From positions 1 to 41,879 of the forward strand of contig NZ_PXZL01000041.1 in assembly GCF_003013405.1 (NCBI RefSeq): a DNA stretch of 41,879 bases, read 5' to 3'. A program made the translations under genes and the position numbers. Of the stretch, positions 7,887 to 16,086 are shown piece after piece. Position 1 is the stretch's first letter; each line of letters opens with the position of its first letter. The notes beneath the pieces were generated by a model. The model was not told the origin of the DNA, searched no databases, and saw only the letters and a program-made list of their open reading frames with translations. Origin of the DNA: Brevibacillus formosus (lineage in GTDB: Bacteria > Bacillota > Bacilli > Brevibacillales > Brevibacillaceae).

Positions 7887-9530
7887 CTAGAAACCTGTAA
7901 TAGCAATCACGCTCGGCATGGCTACTGCATTTCCGCCTTTAGGCCAGTGGCTGGTCGGCTTGTCATACGACTTCAGGTTTTCACCTGGATGCTGCACCGC
8001 CAGGAACAGTGTTTTTTCATCAGGGGTGAACCAAGGGCCTGTCATTTCAGCGCCTACTGGTGCAGACGCGAATTGTGCGGCTTCTCCCTTGCTGTTACCC
8101 GTTGTTGGAATGAAAAACACACCATTGTTTCCAAAGGATTTATAAATACCGCTGTTCATCGACGAGGACGAGATATCTGTCACGACCCACAGGTTACCCG
8201 CGCTGTCGAAAGCCATGTTGTCTGGCGCCGCAAAACCGCTTTGTGGTCCACCTGCTGCAAAAATCTCAAACGTAAACTCCAAGCCTGCATGGTTGTTGTC
8301 ATTCTCGAACAGGCGAACGATTTGTCCGTAGAAGTTTCCATGCTTGTCGTTGTTGGTCAAGGCAATGAAGACGGAACCATCAATCGGATGCACTTCCAGG
8401 TCTTCTGGGCGATCCATCGGGGTAGCCCCTACTGCTTTGGATGCATCTCGGCAGTTGAGAAGCACGTCAGCCTGAGAAGCAAACATTGGTTTGCCATCTG
8501 CATTGACTGCCTTTTTCAGTGCTTCGTTTGTTGCGAAATCCAACGCAATCCACTTGCCCTTACCGAAGTTGGCAACGTACAGTGTACCCTCTTCCAGCAG
8601 TTTGGAATTGTTTTTCCCTGCCTTCGGATCGTACTTGCCTTTAGATACATACTTGTACACGTATTGGTCCTTCGCATCATCCCCCATGTAAACGACCAAT
8701 TGTCCAGATGGAGCCAGAACCATCGCCGTGTTTTCGTGGGAGAATCTGCCCAGTGCCGTATGCTTTTTCGGAGTCGATTTCGGATCAAATGGATCAACCT
8801 CAACAACCCAGCCATAATGCTCGGCTTCAGGCAGCTTGCAATCACCGACGACGTCCATGTAGTTTTCCTCGCAGGAAAGAATTGTATTCCACATCGTCAC
8901 GCCGCCAGAGCAGTTTGCAAATGTTCCGGTTACTTCTTTAGCAATAGAAGCTGCTGGGCCAGTCAACACATGCTTGGTCAGTCCGCTTACCCGACGGCCA
9001 TATTCGGAATCGGAAACAAGCTTCCAGCTGCCATTTTCTTTTTTGATTTCAATAACGGAACCGCCCAGTGCATACAAGTACTTCTTGATTTGCTCAGGGG
9101 TACGTTTGTTGTCATCTTCATCTGCATTCAGATAGTCATAGCCATTCACGTAATATTCCAACTCACCTAAATATTCGTGATTCACCCAAAGCAGGCCATG
9201 ATCGGATTTGCCTTCGATTGGCAGGAAACAGGTGAAGTCATTGTTGAATCCGAAGGTATCTCCTGCTGCATTGATTTTATCGCCATAGGAAGCCACTACA
9301 TCGTATTTGAAGCCGTCCGGCAGCACAACATCGTCTTTCGTAGTCGGATGAATTTCTTTGAATTTCGGATTGAAGTTATGTTTTTTTGTATCGAGACCAA
9401 ACAGATGGTCGGCTGTTTTTCCTGATAGGGTATTACCAGCTGCCAGAGCAGGAATTCCTGTTGCTACCGAAGCCAACGCCGCTGTCCCTACACCGAGATA
9501 AGTCAAAAACTGTCGACGATTTACATCCAT
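7887..9530 (-). CDS. phoX: PhoX-type alkaline phosphatase, Tat-exported
   Basis: A 547-residue secreted protein of the PhoX/DUF839 family, whose members are metal-dependent alkaline phosphatases. Residues 1-31 are a twin-arginine signal: NRRQFLTYLG, a hydrophobic stretch and an AxA cleavage site near ALAAG. The mature part contains WVNHEYLG, CSGGVTMWNTILSCEENYMD, GRFSHEN, RPEDLEVHP and PDNMAFDSAGNLWV, which I take as the beta-propeller metal site region. AAAGGAGAG precedes the ATG. Position directly upstream of tatA and downstream of a candidate Pho box supports phosphate scavenging. The enzyme family is clear; the exact substrate range is inferred. Confidence 0.88.
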   Translation of the reverse strand: MDVNRRQFLTYLGVGTAALASVATGIPALAAGNTLSGKTADHLFGLDTKKHNFNPKFKEIHPTTKDDVVLPDGFKYDVVASYGDKINAAGDTFGFNNDFTCFLPIEGKSDHGLLWVNHEYLGELEYYVNGYDYLNADEDDNKRTPEQIKKYLYALGGSVIEIKKENGSWKLVSDSEYGRRVSGLTKHVLTGPAASIAKEVTGTFANCSGGVTMWNTILSCEENYMDVVGDCKLPEAEHYGWVVEVDPFDPKSTPKKHTALGRFSHENTAMVLAPSGQLVVYMGDDAKDQYVYKYVSKGKYDPKAGKNNSKLLEEGTLYVANFGKGKWIALDFATNEALKKAVNADGKPMFASQADVLLNCRDASKAVGATPMDRPEDLEVHPIDGSVFIALTNNDKHGNFYGQIVRLFENDNNHAGLEFTFEIFAAGGPQSGFAAPDNMAFDSAGNLWVVTDISSSSMNSGIYKSFGNNGVFFIPTTGNSKGEAAQFASAPVGAEMTGPWFTPDEKTLFLAVQHPGENLKSYDKPTSHWPKGGNAVAMPSVIAITGF

Positions 9531-9564
9531 TTACTATCTCTCCTTTTTTGCCTTCTTCTGTTTC

Positions 9565-9618
9565 ATTGTACAAGCCGTATATCGAGGAACCATGAATGTT
9601 GTATAAAGAGTATGTAAA
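9565..9618 (-). promoter_or_regulatory. candidate PhoP-controlled promoter of phoX-tatA
   Basis: On the minus strand four hexamers lie at an exact 11-nt period: TTTACA (9613-9618), TTTATA (9602-9607), TTCATG (9591-9596) and TCGATA (9580-9585). The first two match the Bacillus Pho-box hexamer TT(A/C/T)A(C/T)A fully, the third matches 5 of 6 positions and the fourth 4 of 6. A -10 TACAAT (9565-9570) follows 9 nt later and there is no good -35, as is usual for PhoP-activated promoters. Assignment is by pattern only. Confidence 0.6.
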
Positions 9619-9621
9619 TAA

Positions 9622-9649
9622 AAAACCGCCTTCGAAAAAAGGCGGTTTT
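9622..9649 (-). terminator. rho-independent terminator of pabB-pabA
   Basis: A perfect 9-bp stem (AAAACCGCC/GGCGGTTTT) with a T-run after it on the minus strand lies 17 nt past the pabA stop. It separates the pab genes from the phoX promoter that follows directly. Confidence 0.85.
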
Positions 9650-9666
9650 CCTGTCGTCTCTATGTG

Positions 9667-10251
9667 TTAACCTGTCGTATGGCGCGCGTATGCAGTAAGG
9701 AAGTTCTTCAGCAATTGCTTGCCGTGCTCGGTAATAATCGATTCAGGGTGGAACTGGACGCCTTCGATTGGGTACTCCCGATGGCGCACAGCCATGATTT
9801 CTCCTTCCGCTGTCCGGGCGGTTACTTCCAGCTCACTCGGAATGGACGCTTCCTCAATAATCAAGGAATGATAGCGTGCCGCTGTAAAAGGGGAAGGGAT
9901 GTCCTGAAAGATGGTTTTGCCGTCATGGAAAACTTCCGACGTTTTTCCGTGCATCAAGCGCTCCGCCCGAATGACTTTTCCGCCAAACACTTGCCCAATG
10001 GACTGATGGCCCAGACAAACACCCAAAATCGGAATTTTTCCGGCAAAATGGCGGATCACATCCATGCTGATCCCCGCTTCATTTGGTGTGCACGGCCCTG
10101 GAGACACCATCAAATAATCAGGTGCCAATCGTTCGATTTCTTCCAGTGTAATTTTGTCATTGCGATACACTTGCAGTTCTTCCCCAAGCTCTCCCACATA
10201 CTGCACCAAATTGTAGGTAAAGGAATCGTAGTTATCAATCATCAAAATCAT
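9667..10251 (-). CDS. pabA: aminodeoxychorismate/anthranilate synthase glutaminase subunit
   Basis: Class I glutamine amidotransferase that supplies ammonia to PabB, and probably also to TrpE, as the amphibolic PabA/TrpG of B. subtilis does. The nucleophile cysteine is in GVCLGHQSIG (about residue 79), and the His-Glu pair is in FHPESI near the C-terminus. The N-terminus reads MILMIDNYDSFTYNL. I choose the ATG at 10251 (194 residues), with AGGAG 11 nt upstream; a TTG reading to 10272 would place the start on top of the pabB stop. It follows pabB by 17 nt and is followed by a terminator. Confidence 0.95.
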   Translation of the reverse strand: MILMIDNYDSFTYNLVQYVGELGEELQVYRNDKITLEEIERLAPDYLMVSPGPCTPNEAGISMDVIRHFAGKIPILGVCLGHQSIGQVFGGKVIRAERLMHGKTSEVFHDGKTIFQDIPSPFTAARYHSLIIEEASIPSELEVTARTAEGEIMAVRHREYPIEGVQFHPESIITEHGKQLLKNFLTAYARHTTG

Positions 10252-10268
10252 CGTACACTCATCTCCTC

Positions 10269-11762
10269 TCAACTCATCGTTCTCTGCTCGCTCAACTCAA
10301 GCGCTTTCCACAACGCTTCTGCCTTTTTCAATGACTCGGCATACTCAGCCTCTGGAACCGAGTCAATCACAATACCCGCTCCCGCCTGCACATGAGCTAC
10401 GCCATCCTTGATCACCATAGTGCGGATGGCAATGTTGACCTCGATATCGCCATTGAAGCCAAACCAGCCGATTGACCCCGTATAGACGCCTCGCTTGACT
10501 GGCTCCAGCTCTTCGATGATTTCCATCGTGCGAACCTTGGGCGCTCCGGTGATCGTCCCTCCCGGAAAAGTCGCCTCGATCGCATCAAGCGCATCCTTGC
10601 CTGCTGCCAGCTCTCCTTTGACGTGGGAGACGATATGCATGACGTGGGAATATTTCTCCACGACCATGAATTCGCTGACCTCCACACTGCCAAAGCGACA
10701 GACGCGGCCCATGTCATTGCGTTCCAGATCAACCAGCATGACATGCTCTGCGCGTTCCTTTTCATTATCAATCAGCTCACGTGCCAACGCATCGTCTTGC
10801 TCGTCCGTTAATCCGCGCGGACGTGTACCGGCGATCGGACGCGTATGCACTTCCTTGCCTTTTACCTTTACAAGTAGCTCTGGCGAGGCACTAACCAATT
10901 GAAATTCAGGGAAGCTCAGATAGCCCATATAAGGAGATGGATTCAGCTTGCGAAGCACATCGTACACTTCTGGGGCTGTCACCTGCACCGGCTTGCTTTG
11001 CCGCACCGACAGATTGACCTGAAAAACATCCCCTTGGGCGATGTACTCCTGCACACGACGAACAGCATTCTCGAATTGGTCTTTGGCAAAGGATACTGAC
11101 GCTGGCACCAGCTTGGCAAGCGGTCTTTTGCGCAAAGCTTCCCAATCTGTCTCATCGTGATCCATTGCCAATGAAGCAATCGAGTCCATACGTTTTTCCA
11201 GCTGGAGTCCTGCTTGTCGATAGCTCTCTTCGGTCAAATTGTCCGCGTTCAAATGCGTCAGGCAAATGATCTCTCGGGTCTCATGATCAAAGACAAGAAG
11301 GTCTTGCATTATCATAACATACAGGTCTGGCAACTGTAAGTCGTCAGTCGCTATCTGTGGCAAGCGGGGCTCAAAAAAGCGGTTCATCTCATAGCTGATA
11401 TAGCCTACAGCCCCTCCGGAAAAATCCGGCATACTTGGAATCGCAGGCGTACGGTAACGAGATAGCAGCTCTCGTAAAGCATTCAATGGGTTGTTAGCAT
11501 CTATGCTTTCAATTTTTCCTTCTGGGTACGAAACGATGGTTTCTCCTCGCTGACTGCGCAGCGTAGCGATAGGCTCATATGCCAAAAAGGTATACCGCCC
11601 AGCTCGTCCACTTTCCAACAGGACAGCATTTTGCAGAGAAGGCTGTAGTTTTGTGAGCACCTGCCACGGATCAAACGTCGAAGACCACGGTCTACGCAGG
11701 GCTAGGGGAACCAACGAATAAGATAAGGCATATGTCTGGCAATCAGCAAAGGTAGGGAACAT
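10269..11762 (-). CDS. pabB: aminodeoxychorismate synthase component I
   Basis: Converts chorismate and ammonia to aminodeoxychorismate for folate synthesis. The 497 residues contain the chorismate-binding core: RPIAGTRPRG, EHVMLVDLERNDMGRV and FPGGTITGAPK. The position matching the covalent lysine of E. coli PabB (PIKGT) is alanine here (PIAGT), as in anthranilate synthase, so TrpE-like activity cannot be excluded from sequence alone. Linkage to pabA, pabC and folP supports the folate role. GAGGAA precedes the ATG. Confidence 0.9.
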   Translation of the reverse strand: MFPTFADCQTYALSYSLVPLALRRPWSSTFDPWQVLTKLQPSLQNAVLLESGRAGRYTFLAYEPIATLRSQRGETIVSYPEGKIESIDANNPLNALRELLSRYRTPAIPSMPDFSGGAVGYISYEMNRFFEPRLPQIATDDLQLPDLYVMIMQDLLVFDHETREIICLTHLNADNLTEESYRQAGLQLEKRMDSIASLAMDHDETDWEALRKRPLAKLVPASVSFAKDQFENAVRRVQEYIAQGDVFQVNLSVRQSKPVQVTAPEVYDVLRKLNPSPYMGYLSFPEFQLVSASPELLVKVKGKEVHTRPIAGTRPRGLTDEQDDALARELIDNEKERAEHVMLVDLERNDMGRVCRFGSVEVSEFMVVEKYSHVMHIVSHVKGELAAGKDALDAIEATFPGGTITGAPKVRTMEIIEELEPVKRGVYTGSIGWFGFNGDIEVNIAIRTMVIKDGVAHVQAGAGIVIDSVPEAEYAESLKKAEALWKALELSEQRTMS

Positions 11763-11802
11763 TCTTCCTCTTCACGCTCCGGTTTTCACTATTTATCCGT
11801 TC

Positions 11803-11808
11803 ATTATA
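11803..11808 (-). promoter_or_regulatory. -10 box of a probable pabB promoter
   Basis: TATAAT on the minus strand, 40 nt upstream of the pabB start and just past the cysK terminator. The -35 region is only T-rich (TTTCTT), so the promoter may be weak or activated. Confidence 0.45.
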
Positions 11809-11830
11809 TAGTTGCCTGATACAAAAAGAA

Positions 11831-11865
11831 AAGACCACGTAGCCAACATGGCGCTCCGTGGTCTT
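11831..11865 (-). terminator. rho-independent terminator of cysK
   Basis: A 9-bp stem (AAGACCACG/CGTGGTCTT) encloses a second small stem (GCCA/TGGC). On the minus strand TTTTCTTTTT follows. It lies 18 nt past the cysK stop. Confidence 0.8.
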
Positions 11866-11882
11866 GCGGTATCTTTTTACAA

Positions 11883-12815
11883 TTAATCTTCGAACTGATA
11901 AAGAGGCGTGGACAAATAACGCTCCCCATTCGAAGGAATGATAGCGATCACTTTTTTGCCTTTGCCGAGCTTGGCTGCTACTTGCAGAGCCGCATGGATC
12001 GCTGCTCCAGAAGAAATCCCGCCGAGAATACCTTCCTGACGAGCAACACGACGCGCGGTTTCAAAAGCGTCCTCGTTTTCTACCTTAATGATCTCGTCGT
12101 AGATTTGGGTATCGAGAATTTCTGGGACAAAGCCAGCCCCGATCCCTTGGATCTTATGTGGACCTGGTTTGCCGCCAGACAAAACTGGCGAAGCCGCAGG
12201 CTCAACAGCCACGATTTGCACATTTGGATAGTGTTCACGAAGAACTTGCCCTACACCCGTAATCGTTCCGCCTGTACCGATACCGGAAATAAACGCATCT
12301 ACACCGCCGATTTCCTTCGCTTGATCTAACAGCTCACGGGCAGTCGTCTCACGGTGAATGGCCGGGTTTGCCAGGTTTTTAAATTGCTGCGGAATGAAAT
12401 ACGAGCTATCTTCTTTCGCCAGCTCTTCCGCTTTGCGAATCGCTCCGCCCATCCCTTCGCTGCCTGGTGTGAGAACCAGCTCCGCACCATATGCACGCAA
12501 CAGATTGCGGCGTTCCATACTCATCGTCTCTGGCATGACCAGAATAGCACGATATCCTTTTGCAGCAGCAACCATCGCGAGTCCAATACCGGTATTTCCG
12601 CTCGTAGGTTCAATGATGGTATCACCCGGTTTCAGACTTCCATCTGCCTCTGCTGCCTCAATCATCGACAACGCAATTCGGTCTTTTACACTGCTTCCCG
12701 GGTTGAAGAACTCCAGCTTCAAGTAAATGTCCGCAATATCTTCGGTGACAACACGATTCAGCTTTACAAGCGGAGTAAATCCAATCAAATCGGTAATGGA
12801 ATTAGCCACGCGCAT
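11883..12815 (-). CDS. cysK: cysteine synthase (O-acetylserine thiol-lyase)
   Basis: PLP enzyme that makes cysteine from O-acetylserine and sulfide. The 310 residues match CysK. The PLP lysine is in GSSVKDRIAL (about residue 44), the substrate loop is EPTSGNTGIG, the phosphate-binding loop is GIGTGGTITGVG, and the C-terminal half holds GISSGAAIHAA. GGAGGGG lies 8 nt upstream of the ATG. It follows the yacD-like gene, as in B. subtilis, but has a strong promoter and a terminator of its own. Confidence 0.97.
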   Translation of the reverse strand: MRVANSITDLIGFTPLVKLNRVVTEDIADIYLKLEFFNPGSSVKDRIALSMIEAAEADGSLKPGDTIIEPTSGNTGIGLAMVAAAKGYRAILVMPETMSMERRNLLRAYGAELVLTPGSEGMGGAIRKAEELAKEDSSYFIPQQFKNLANPAIHRETTARELLDQAKEIGGVDAFISGIGTGGTITGVGQVLREHYPNVQIVAVEPAASPVLSGGKPGPHKIQGIGAGFVPEILDTQIYDEIIKVENEDAFETARRVARQEGILGGISSGAAIHAALQVAAKLGKGKKVIAIIPSNGERYLSTPLYQFED

Positions 12816-12864
12816 ATGTTCTGCCCCTCCTATTTTTCATAACCGAGTAAAACGCTAGGATTTA

Positions 12865-12882
12865 TTGACATAATTATATCAA
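12865..12882. promoter_or_regulatory. candidate operator in the cysK promoter
   Basis: An 18-bp palindrome with one mismatched pair (TTGAcATAA/TTATaTCAA) covers the -10 box and the probable start point of the cysK promoter. A repressor bound here would block transcription. CymR, the cysteine-metabolism repressor of Bacillales, is the obvious candidate by context; I have not matched its motif. Confidence 0.45.
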
Positions 12883-12901
12883 CGGTAGCCTATTTGGTCA
12901 A
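12873..12901 (-). promoter_or_regulatory. cysK: sigma-A promoter of cysK
   Basis: -35 TTGACC (12896-12901), an exact 17-nt spacer and -10 TATAAT (12873-12878). The -35 box overlaps the stop codon of the upstream parvulin gene. Confidence 0.75.
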
Positions 12902-13800
12902 TGAGGCATTTGCCCAGAAATCTGGACCCCTACCGATTTTCGCAATCGCTCCAGCACGACATCCAGCGACTCAACCTGGGCAAATGCAATTTCTCGGCGC
13001 AGCTCATCTTTTACCTCTTCAAACGTCCGTTGACTGGCTTCCCTGCGCTCTATCAGTTGGTAAATGACGTATTGATCTTCTATTTTGATCGCTTCGCTAT
13101 ATTTGTCTTTCTCCAGCTTTTCTACAATGGGCTTCGCCTCGTCAGGCAATCGATTATCCTTGATGGAAACCCAGCCTACATCGCCGCCATTCACCGCTGT
13201 ATCCGCATCAATCGAACGCTCTTTGGCAATCGTCTGAAAGTCGGCCCCGTTTTTTAAATCAGCCAAAACTTGTTCCGCTTCTTTTTGTGAAGCCACGACG
13301 ATTTGCCCTAAACGCATCTGCATCGGTCGGGTATAACGGTCAGATCGGCTATTATAGACCTTTAATATCTCTTCATCCTTGATGGTCATGTCCTTCGTTG
13401 CCAGAGTTTGCAACAGGATTTGGTAAGAAATCTCCTGCTTCAGAGCTTCCACGGTCGTCCCCGCTTGTTTTAACAGCGCAGCCTCAAACTCACTGTCTGT
13501 CCGACTGCCGTAACTGTCGCGAATCTGGGAAAGCTCTTGCTCCAGCTGCTTCGGATCAACCGTGATGCCGGATCGCTTCGCCTCTTGAAAAACGACTTCC
13601 CGGTTAATCATGTCGTTTAGCACTTGCTTACCGAACTTTTGTTTCAGCGCCGTTACATACTCGTCGTTGCTAATCGTCTTATCCCCTACGATGGCGGCAG
13701 GCTGCAGCTTGCCTGATGCCTGGTACCATGCCCAGGTAACGGCAAGCAGCAACAATACAAGCGCCCCAATGAATGCCCACAACCCTTTTACGTTGGTCAT
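12898..13800 (-). CDS. yacD: membrane-anchored parvulin-type peptidyl-prolyl isomerase (YacD-like)
   Basis: A 300-residue extracytoplasmic foldase. Residues 7-27 are one hydrophobic anchor without a lipobox cysteine, so unlike PrsA it is probably not a lipoprotein. A SurA-like helical N-domain follows (about 35-145). The parvulin domain (about 155-250) shows RLGQIVVAS, FQTIAKERSIDAD, NGGDVGWV and a C-terminal YQLIERRE strand. The position between hslO and cysK is that of B. subtilis yacD. Its clients are unknown. Confidence 0.88.
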   Translation of the reverse strand: MTNVKGLWAFIGALVLLLLAVTWAWYQASGKLQPAAIVGDKTISNDEYVTALKQKFGKQVLNDMINREVVFQEAKRSGITVDPKQLEQELSQIRDSYGSRTDSEFEAALLKQAGTTVEALKQEISYQILLQTLATKDMTIKDEEILKVYNSRSDRYTRPMQMRLGQIVVASQKEAEQVLADLKNGADFQTIAKERSIDADTAVNGGDVGWVSIKDNRLPDEAKPIVEKLEKDKYSEAIKIEDQYVIYQLIERREASQRTFEEVKDELRREIAFAQVESLDVVLERLRKSVGVQISGQMPH

Positions 13801-13828
13801 GCCAACACTCCCCTACTTGACGCCGCGC

Positions 13829-14701
13829 TTACATGTCTTTCAGGATGTCTTCCAACGCGGATCTGTCATAATGGTAACGTTCATTACAGAAATGACAGTG
13901 TACTTCTGCTTCGCCCTGTTCCTCAATCAGACCTTCCATTTCTTCGCGTCCCATGCTGATCAGTGCCTGAACTACCTTATTCGCTGTACATTTGCAGCTA
14001 AATTGAATCTCCGTGCGGCTCAGGATTTTGGGATCATCCAATACGCGGGCCAAAATCTCTTCAGGAGTCAAACCTTCGCCAATCATGCGAGAAACCTGTG
14101 GAAGCTGTCCCAAGCGCTCTTCAATTGCTGCCACAACCTCTTCAGGCGTATTCGGCAACAGCTGAAGAATAAATCCACCCGCAGCCAAAACAGAACGGTC
14201 TTCAGGATTCACCAGTACACCCACACCTACTGCTGAAGGCGTTTGCTCGGACATCACAAAATAATAAGTGAAGTCTTCCCCAATCTCACCAGAGACGATC
14301 GGCGCACTGCCTTGATACGGCTCCTTGAGACCGAGATCTTTCGTTACGTACACAAACCCGTCTGTTCCCACTGCACGCGCTACATCGAGCTTGCCTTTAT
14401 CGTTTAGCTCAAAGTGGACGTGCGGGTTGGATACATACGCGATTCCTTCACCATGTGCGTTTGCTTCCGCCATGATCTGCCCGATTGGTCCGCCTCCTTT
14501 TACTTTGACATGGAGGCTCTCGTTTCCTTTTAACATAGCCCCCATCATCAAGGTAATAGTCAGCGTACGTCCCGCTGCAGCTGTCGCTGTATTCCACATG
14601 TCGTGACGACGACGCATATCTTCGACAGATTCTGTCGTGCGTGCGGCAAATGCGCGAACATGCCCATTAAAACCCGTTGCTCTTATCATATAATCGCCCA
14701 T
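13829..14701 (-). CDS. hslO: redox-regulated chaperone Hsp33
   Basis: Holdase switched on by oxidation and unfolding. The 290 residues have the family length. The C-terminal zinc switch is intact: CKC at about residue 239 and CHFC at about residue 271 supply four cysteines. The N-terminal core carries NHAN-type Hsp33 motifs such as GPIGQIMAEANAHGEG and GYVSNP-like AYVSNPHV. The ATG at 14701 has AGGAGG 8 nt upstream. It begins the conserved hslO-yacD-cysK block. Confidence 0.96.
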   Translation of the reverse strand: MGDYMIRATGFNGHVRAFAARTTESVEDMRRRHDMWNTATAAAGRTLTITLMMGAMLKGNESLHVKVKGGGPIGQIMAEANAHGEGIAYVSNPHVHFELNDKGKLDVARAVGTDGFVYVTKDLGLKEPYQGSAPIVSGEIGEDFTYYFVMSEQTPSAVGVGVLVNPEDRSVLAAGGFILQLLPNTPEEVVAAIEERLGQLPQVSRMIGEGLTPEEILARVLDDPKILSRTEIQFSCKCTANKVVQALISMGREEMEGLIEEQGEAEVHCHFCNERYHYDRSALEDILKDM

Positions 14702-14849
14702 GTAGCGATCCTCCTTTTTGAACTCCTTCTTTAAAATAGCGAAAAAATCATGAAGCTATCTTACCAGTTTACCACAAGGAGAAAAAGACTACGCTTCTCC
14801 CGCTGTGAGTCTGACACTTTGAGAATTCGACCATTTCTGACAGAAAAAA

Positions 14850-14869
14850 CCCCTCTGTACGAAGAGGGG
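14850..14869 (-). terminator. rho-independent terminator of the sigma factor gene
   Basis: Perfect 7-bp stem CCCCTCT/AGAGGGG with a 6-nt loop, followed by TTTTTT on the minus strand. It lies 21 nt past the sigma gene stop and isolates it from hslO. Confidence 0.85.
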
Positions 14870-14890
14870 CCGAAATATCCAAATCCTATG

Positions 14891-15835
14891 TTAGGTTAAA
14901 TAATCTTTTAATACGTGTGAAGCTTTTTGCGTTCGCAATCGGTCAATCGTCGTCGCTTCAATTTGGCGAATACGCTCGCGGGTAAGACCAAACATTTTCC
15001 CCACTTCCTCCAGCGTATACACTTGATCATCATAGAGACCATACCGCATGGAGATAATTTCTTGGGCGCGGGGACTAAGTCGCTCCAACGCTGCGCGCAT
15101 TTGCGAGCGAAGGTCTACCTTTTCAATCCAGTCATCCAGCGAGGACAACCCATCATCCATGATTTCTGCGTAGCTCAAGCTCTCGTCTTCATGCCAAGCT
15201 TGCCATTTCTCACTATCCAGCTCAGCGTCGATGGATTCCATCTTCATCATGAGAGCCAGCTCGATGGCCTCCACCTTTTCTAATGGAATATCCAAGAGTA
15301 CGGCAATCTCCTGCCGATCTGGCGTCCGGTTCAAAGCATGGACGAGATGTAGTACTTGCTTCTGATACTGACGAATCTGCTCATGCATGTGGACAGGAAT
15401 GCGAATCAAAGTTGCTTTGTCGTTGATGGCACGGGTGATCGCTTGAGAGATCCACCAGTGCGAGTAATGATAGAGACGCACGCCTCGTCCCACATCAAAT
15501 TTTTCAATCGCGGTAAACAAACCTATCGTGCCCTCCTGAATCAAATCCAGGAACGGCATCCCTCTTTTCAAATGGCGCAAAGCAGTACTAACTACGTATC
15601 GTAAATAGGCGCGCACAATCGTTTCACGTGCTTCAAGATCGCCATCCCTTTGATAGCGAATCAGGCAAGCAAGCTCTTCTTCTTTGTCCAACATGGGTGT
15701 TGCAGCGACGCTTTCCAAAAACAGTAGAGCCGAAGTGTCCGATCGAAGCGATCGAGGGACAACAATTCCCAACTGTGTCTCCACTTCCCGCCAACGACGG
15801 GGAGTTGAATGGAACGAGGAGGTACTCAGAGTCAT
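14891..15835 (-). CDS. RpoD-like group 2 sigma factor without region 1.1
   Basis: A 314-residue sigma-70 protein. Region 1.2 begins near residue 38, region 2 contains RHLKRGMPFLDLIQEGTIGL and the -10 recognition helix YSHWWISQAITRAI followed by IRIPVHM, and region 4.2 is TLEEVGKMFGLTRERIRQIEA. These recognition segments are close to SigA, so it should read SigA-like promoters. Region 1.1 is absent, as in group 2 sigma factors. The ATG at 15835 has GAGGG 6 nt upstream; a TTG 6 nt earlier would sit on that site. It stands alone between two terminators. B. subtilis has no obvious counterpart at this place. Confidence 0.9.
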   Translation of the reverse strand: MTLSTSSFHSTPRRWREVETQLGIVVPRSLRSDTSALLFLESVAATPMLDKEEELACLIRYQRDGDLEARETIVRAYLRYVVSTALRHLKRGMPFLDLIQEGTIGLFTAIEKFDVGRGVRLYHYSHWWISQAITRAINDKATLIRIPVHMHEQIRQYQKQVLHLVHALNRTPDRQEIAVLLDIPLEKVEAIELALMMKMESIDAELDSEKWQAWHEDESLSYAEIMDDGLSSLDDWIEKVDLRSQMRAALERLSPRAQEIISMRYGLYDDQVYTLEEVGKMFGLTRERIRQIEATTIDRLRTQKASHVLKDYLT

Positions 15836-15978
15836 ATGCAACCCTCACTTCTCTGGAATGGAAGATCACGATGAAGTAGGTGAGTCACGGAATGTTTTAC
15901 TGTATCCGTATTTCGACAAAACCCGTTCGATTCCTGCCAGTTTACAGAATATTAACAGTTCTCATCTGCAAATAGTTG

Positions 15979-15994
15979 ATGAAAGCCCTTTCAT
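15979..15994. repeat. palindrome upstream of the sigma factor gene
   Basis: A perfect 7-bp inverted repeat (ATGAAAG/CTTTCAT, 2-nt centre) lies 144 nt upstream of the sigma factor start, between that gene and the ykfD terminator. It could be an operator. The rest of the 250-nt gap shows only poor promoter matches. Confidence 0.3.
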
Positions 15995-16024
15995 GCGATA
16001 GAATTAAAAGTTTATGAAGAAAAA

Positions 16025-16049
16025 GCCATCCCCGTTAATCAGGGATGGC
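16025..16049 (-). terminator. rho-independent terminator of the dpp-ykf operon
   Basis: Perfect 8-bp stem GCCATCCC/GGGATGGC, followed on the minus strand by TTTTTCTTC. It lies about 40 nt past the ykfD stop. Confidence 0.85.
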
Positions 16050-16086
16050 AAAAAGACAGTGTCGAATCTTCTGATAAAATCGAAGA

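Noticed and set aside
7947..9170. Plus-strand open frame of 407 codons opposite phoX
   Set aside because: It lies wholly inside phoX on the other strand, has no ribosome binding site or family motif, and is rich in Cys, His, Arg and Val in the way antisense frames of conserved genes are.
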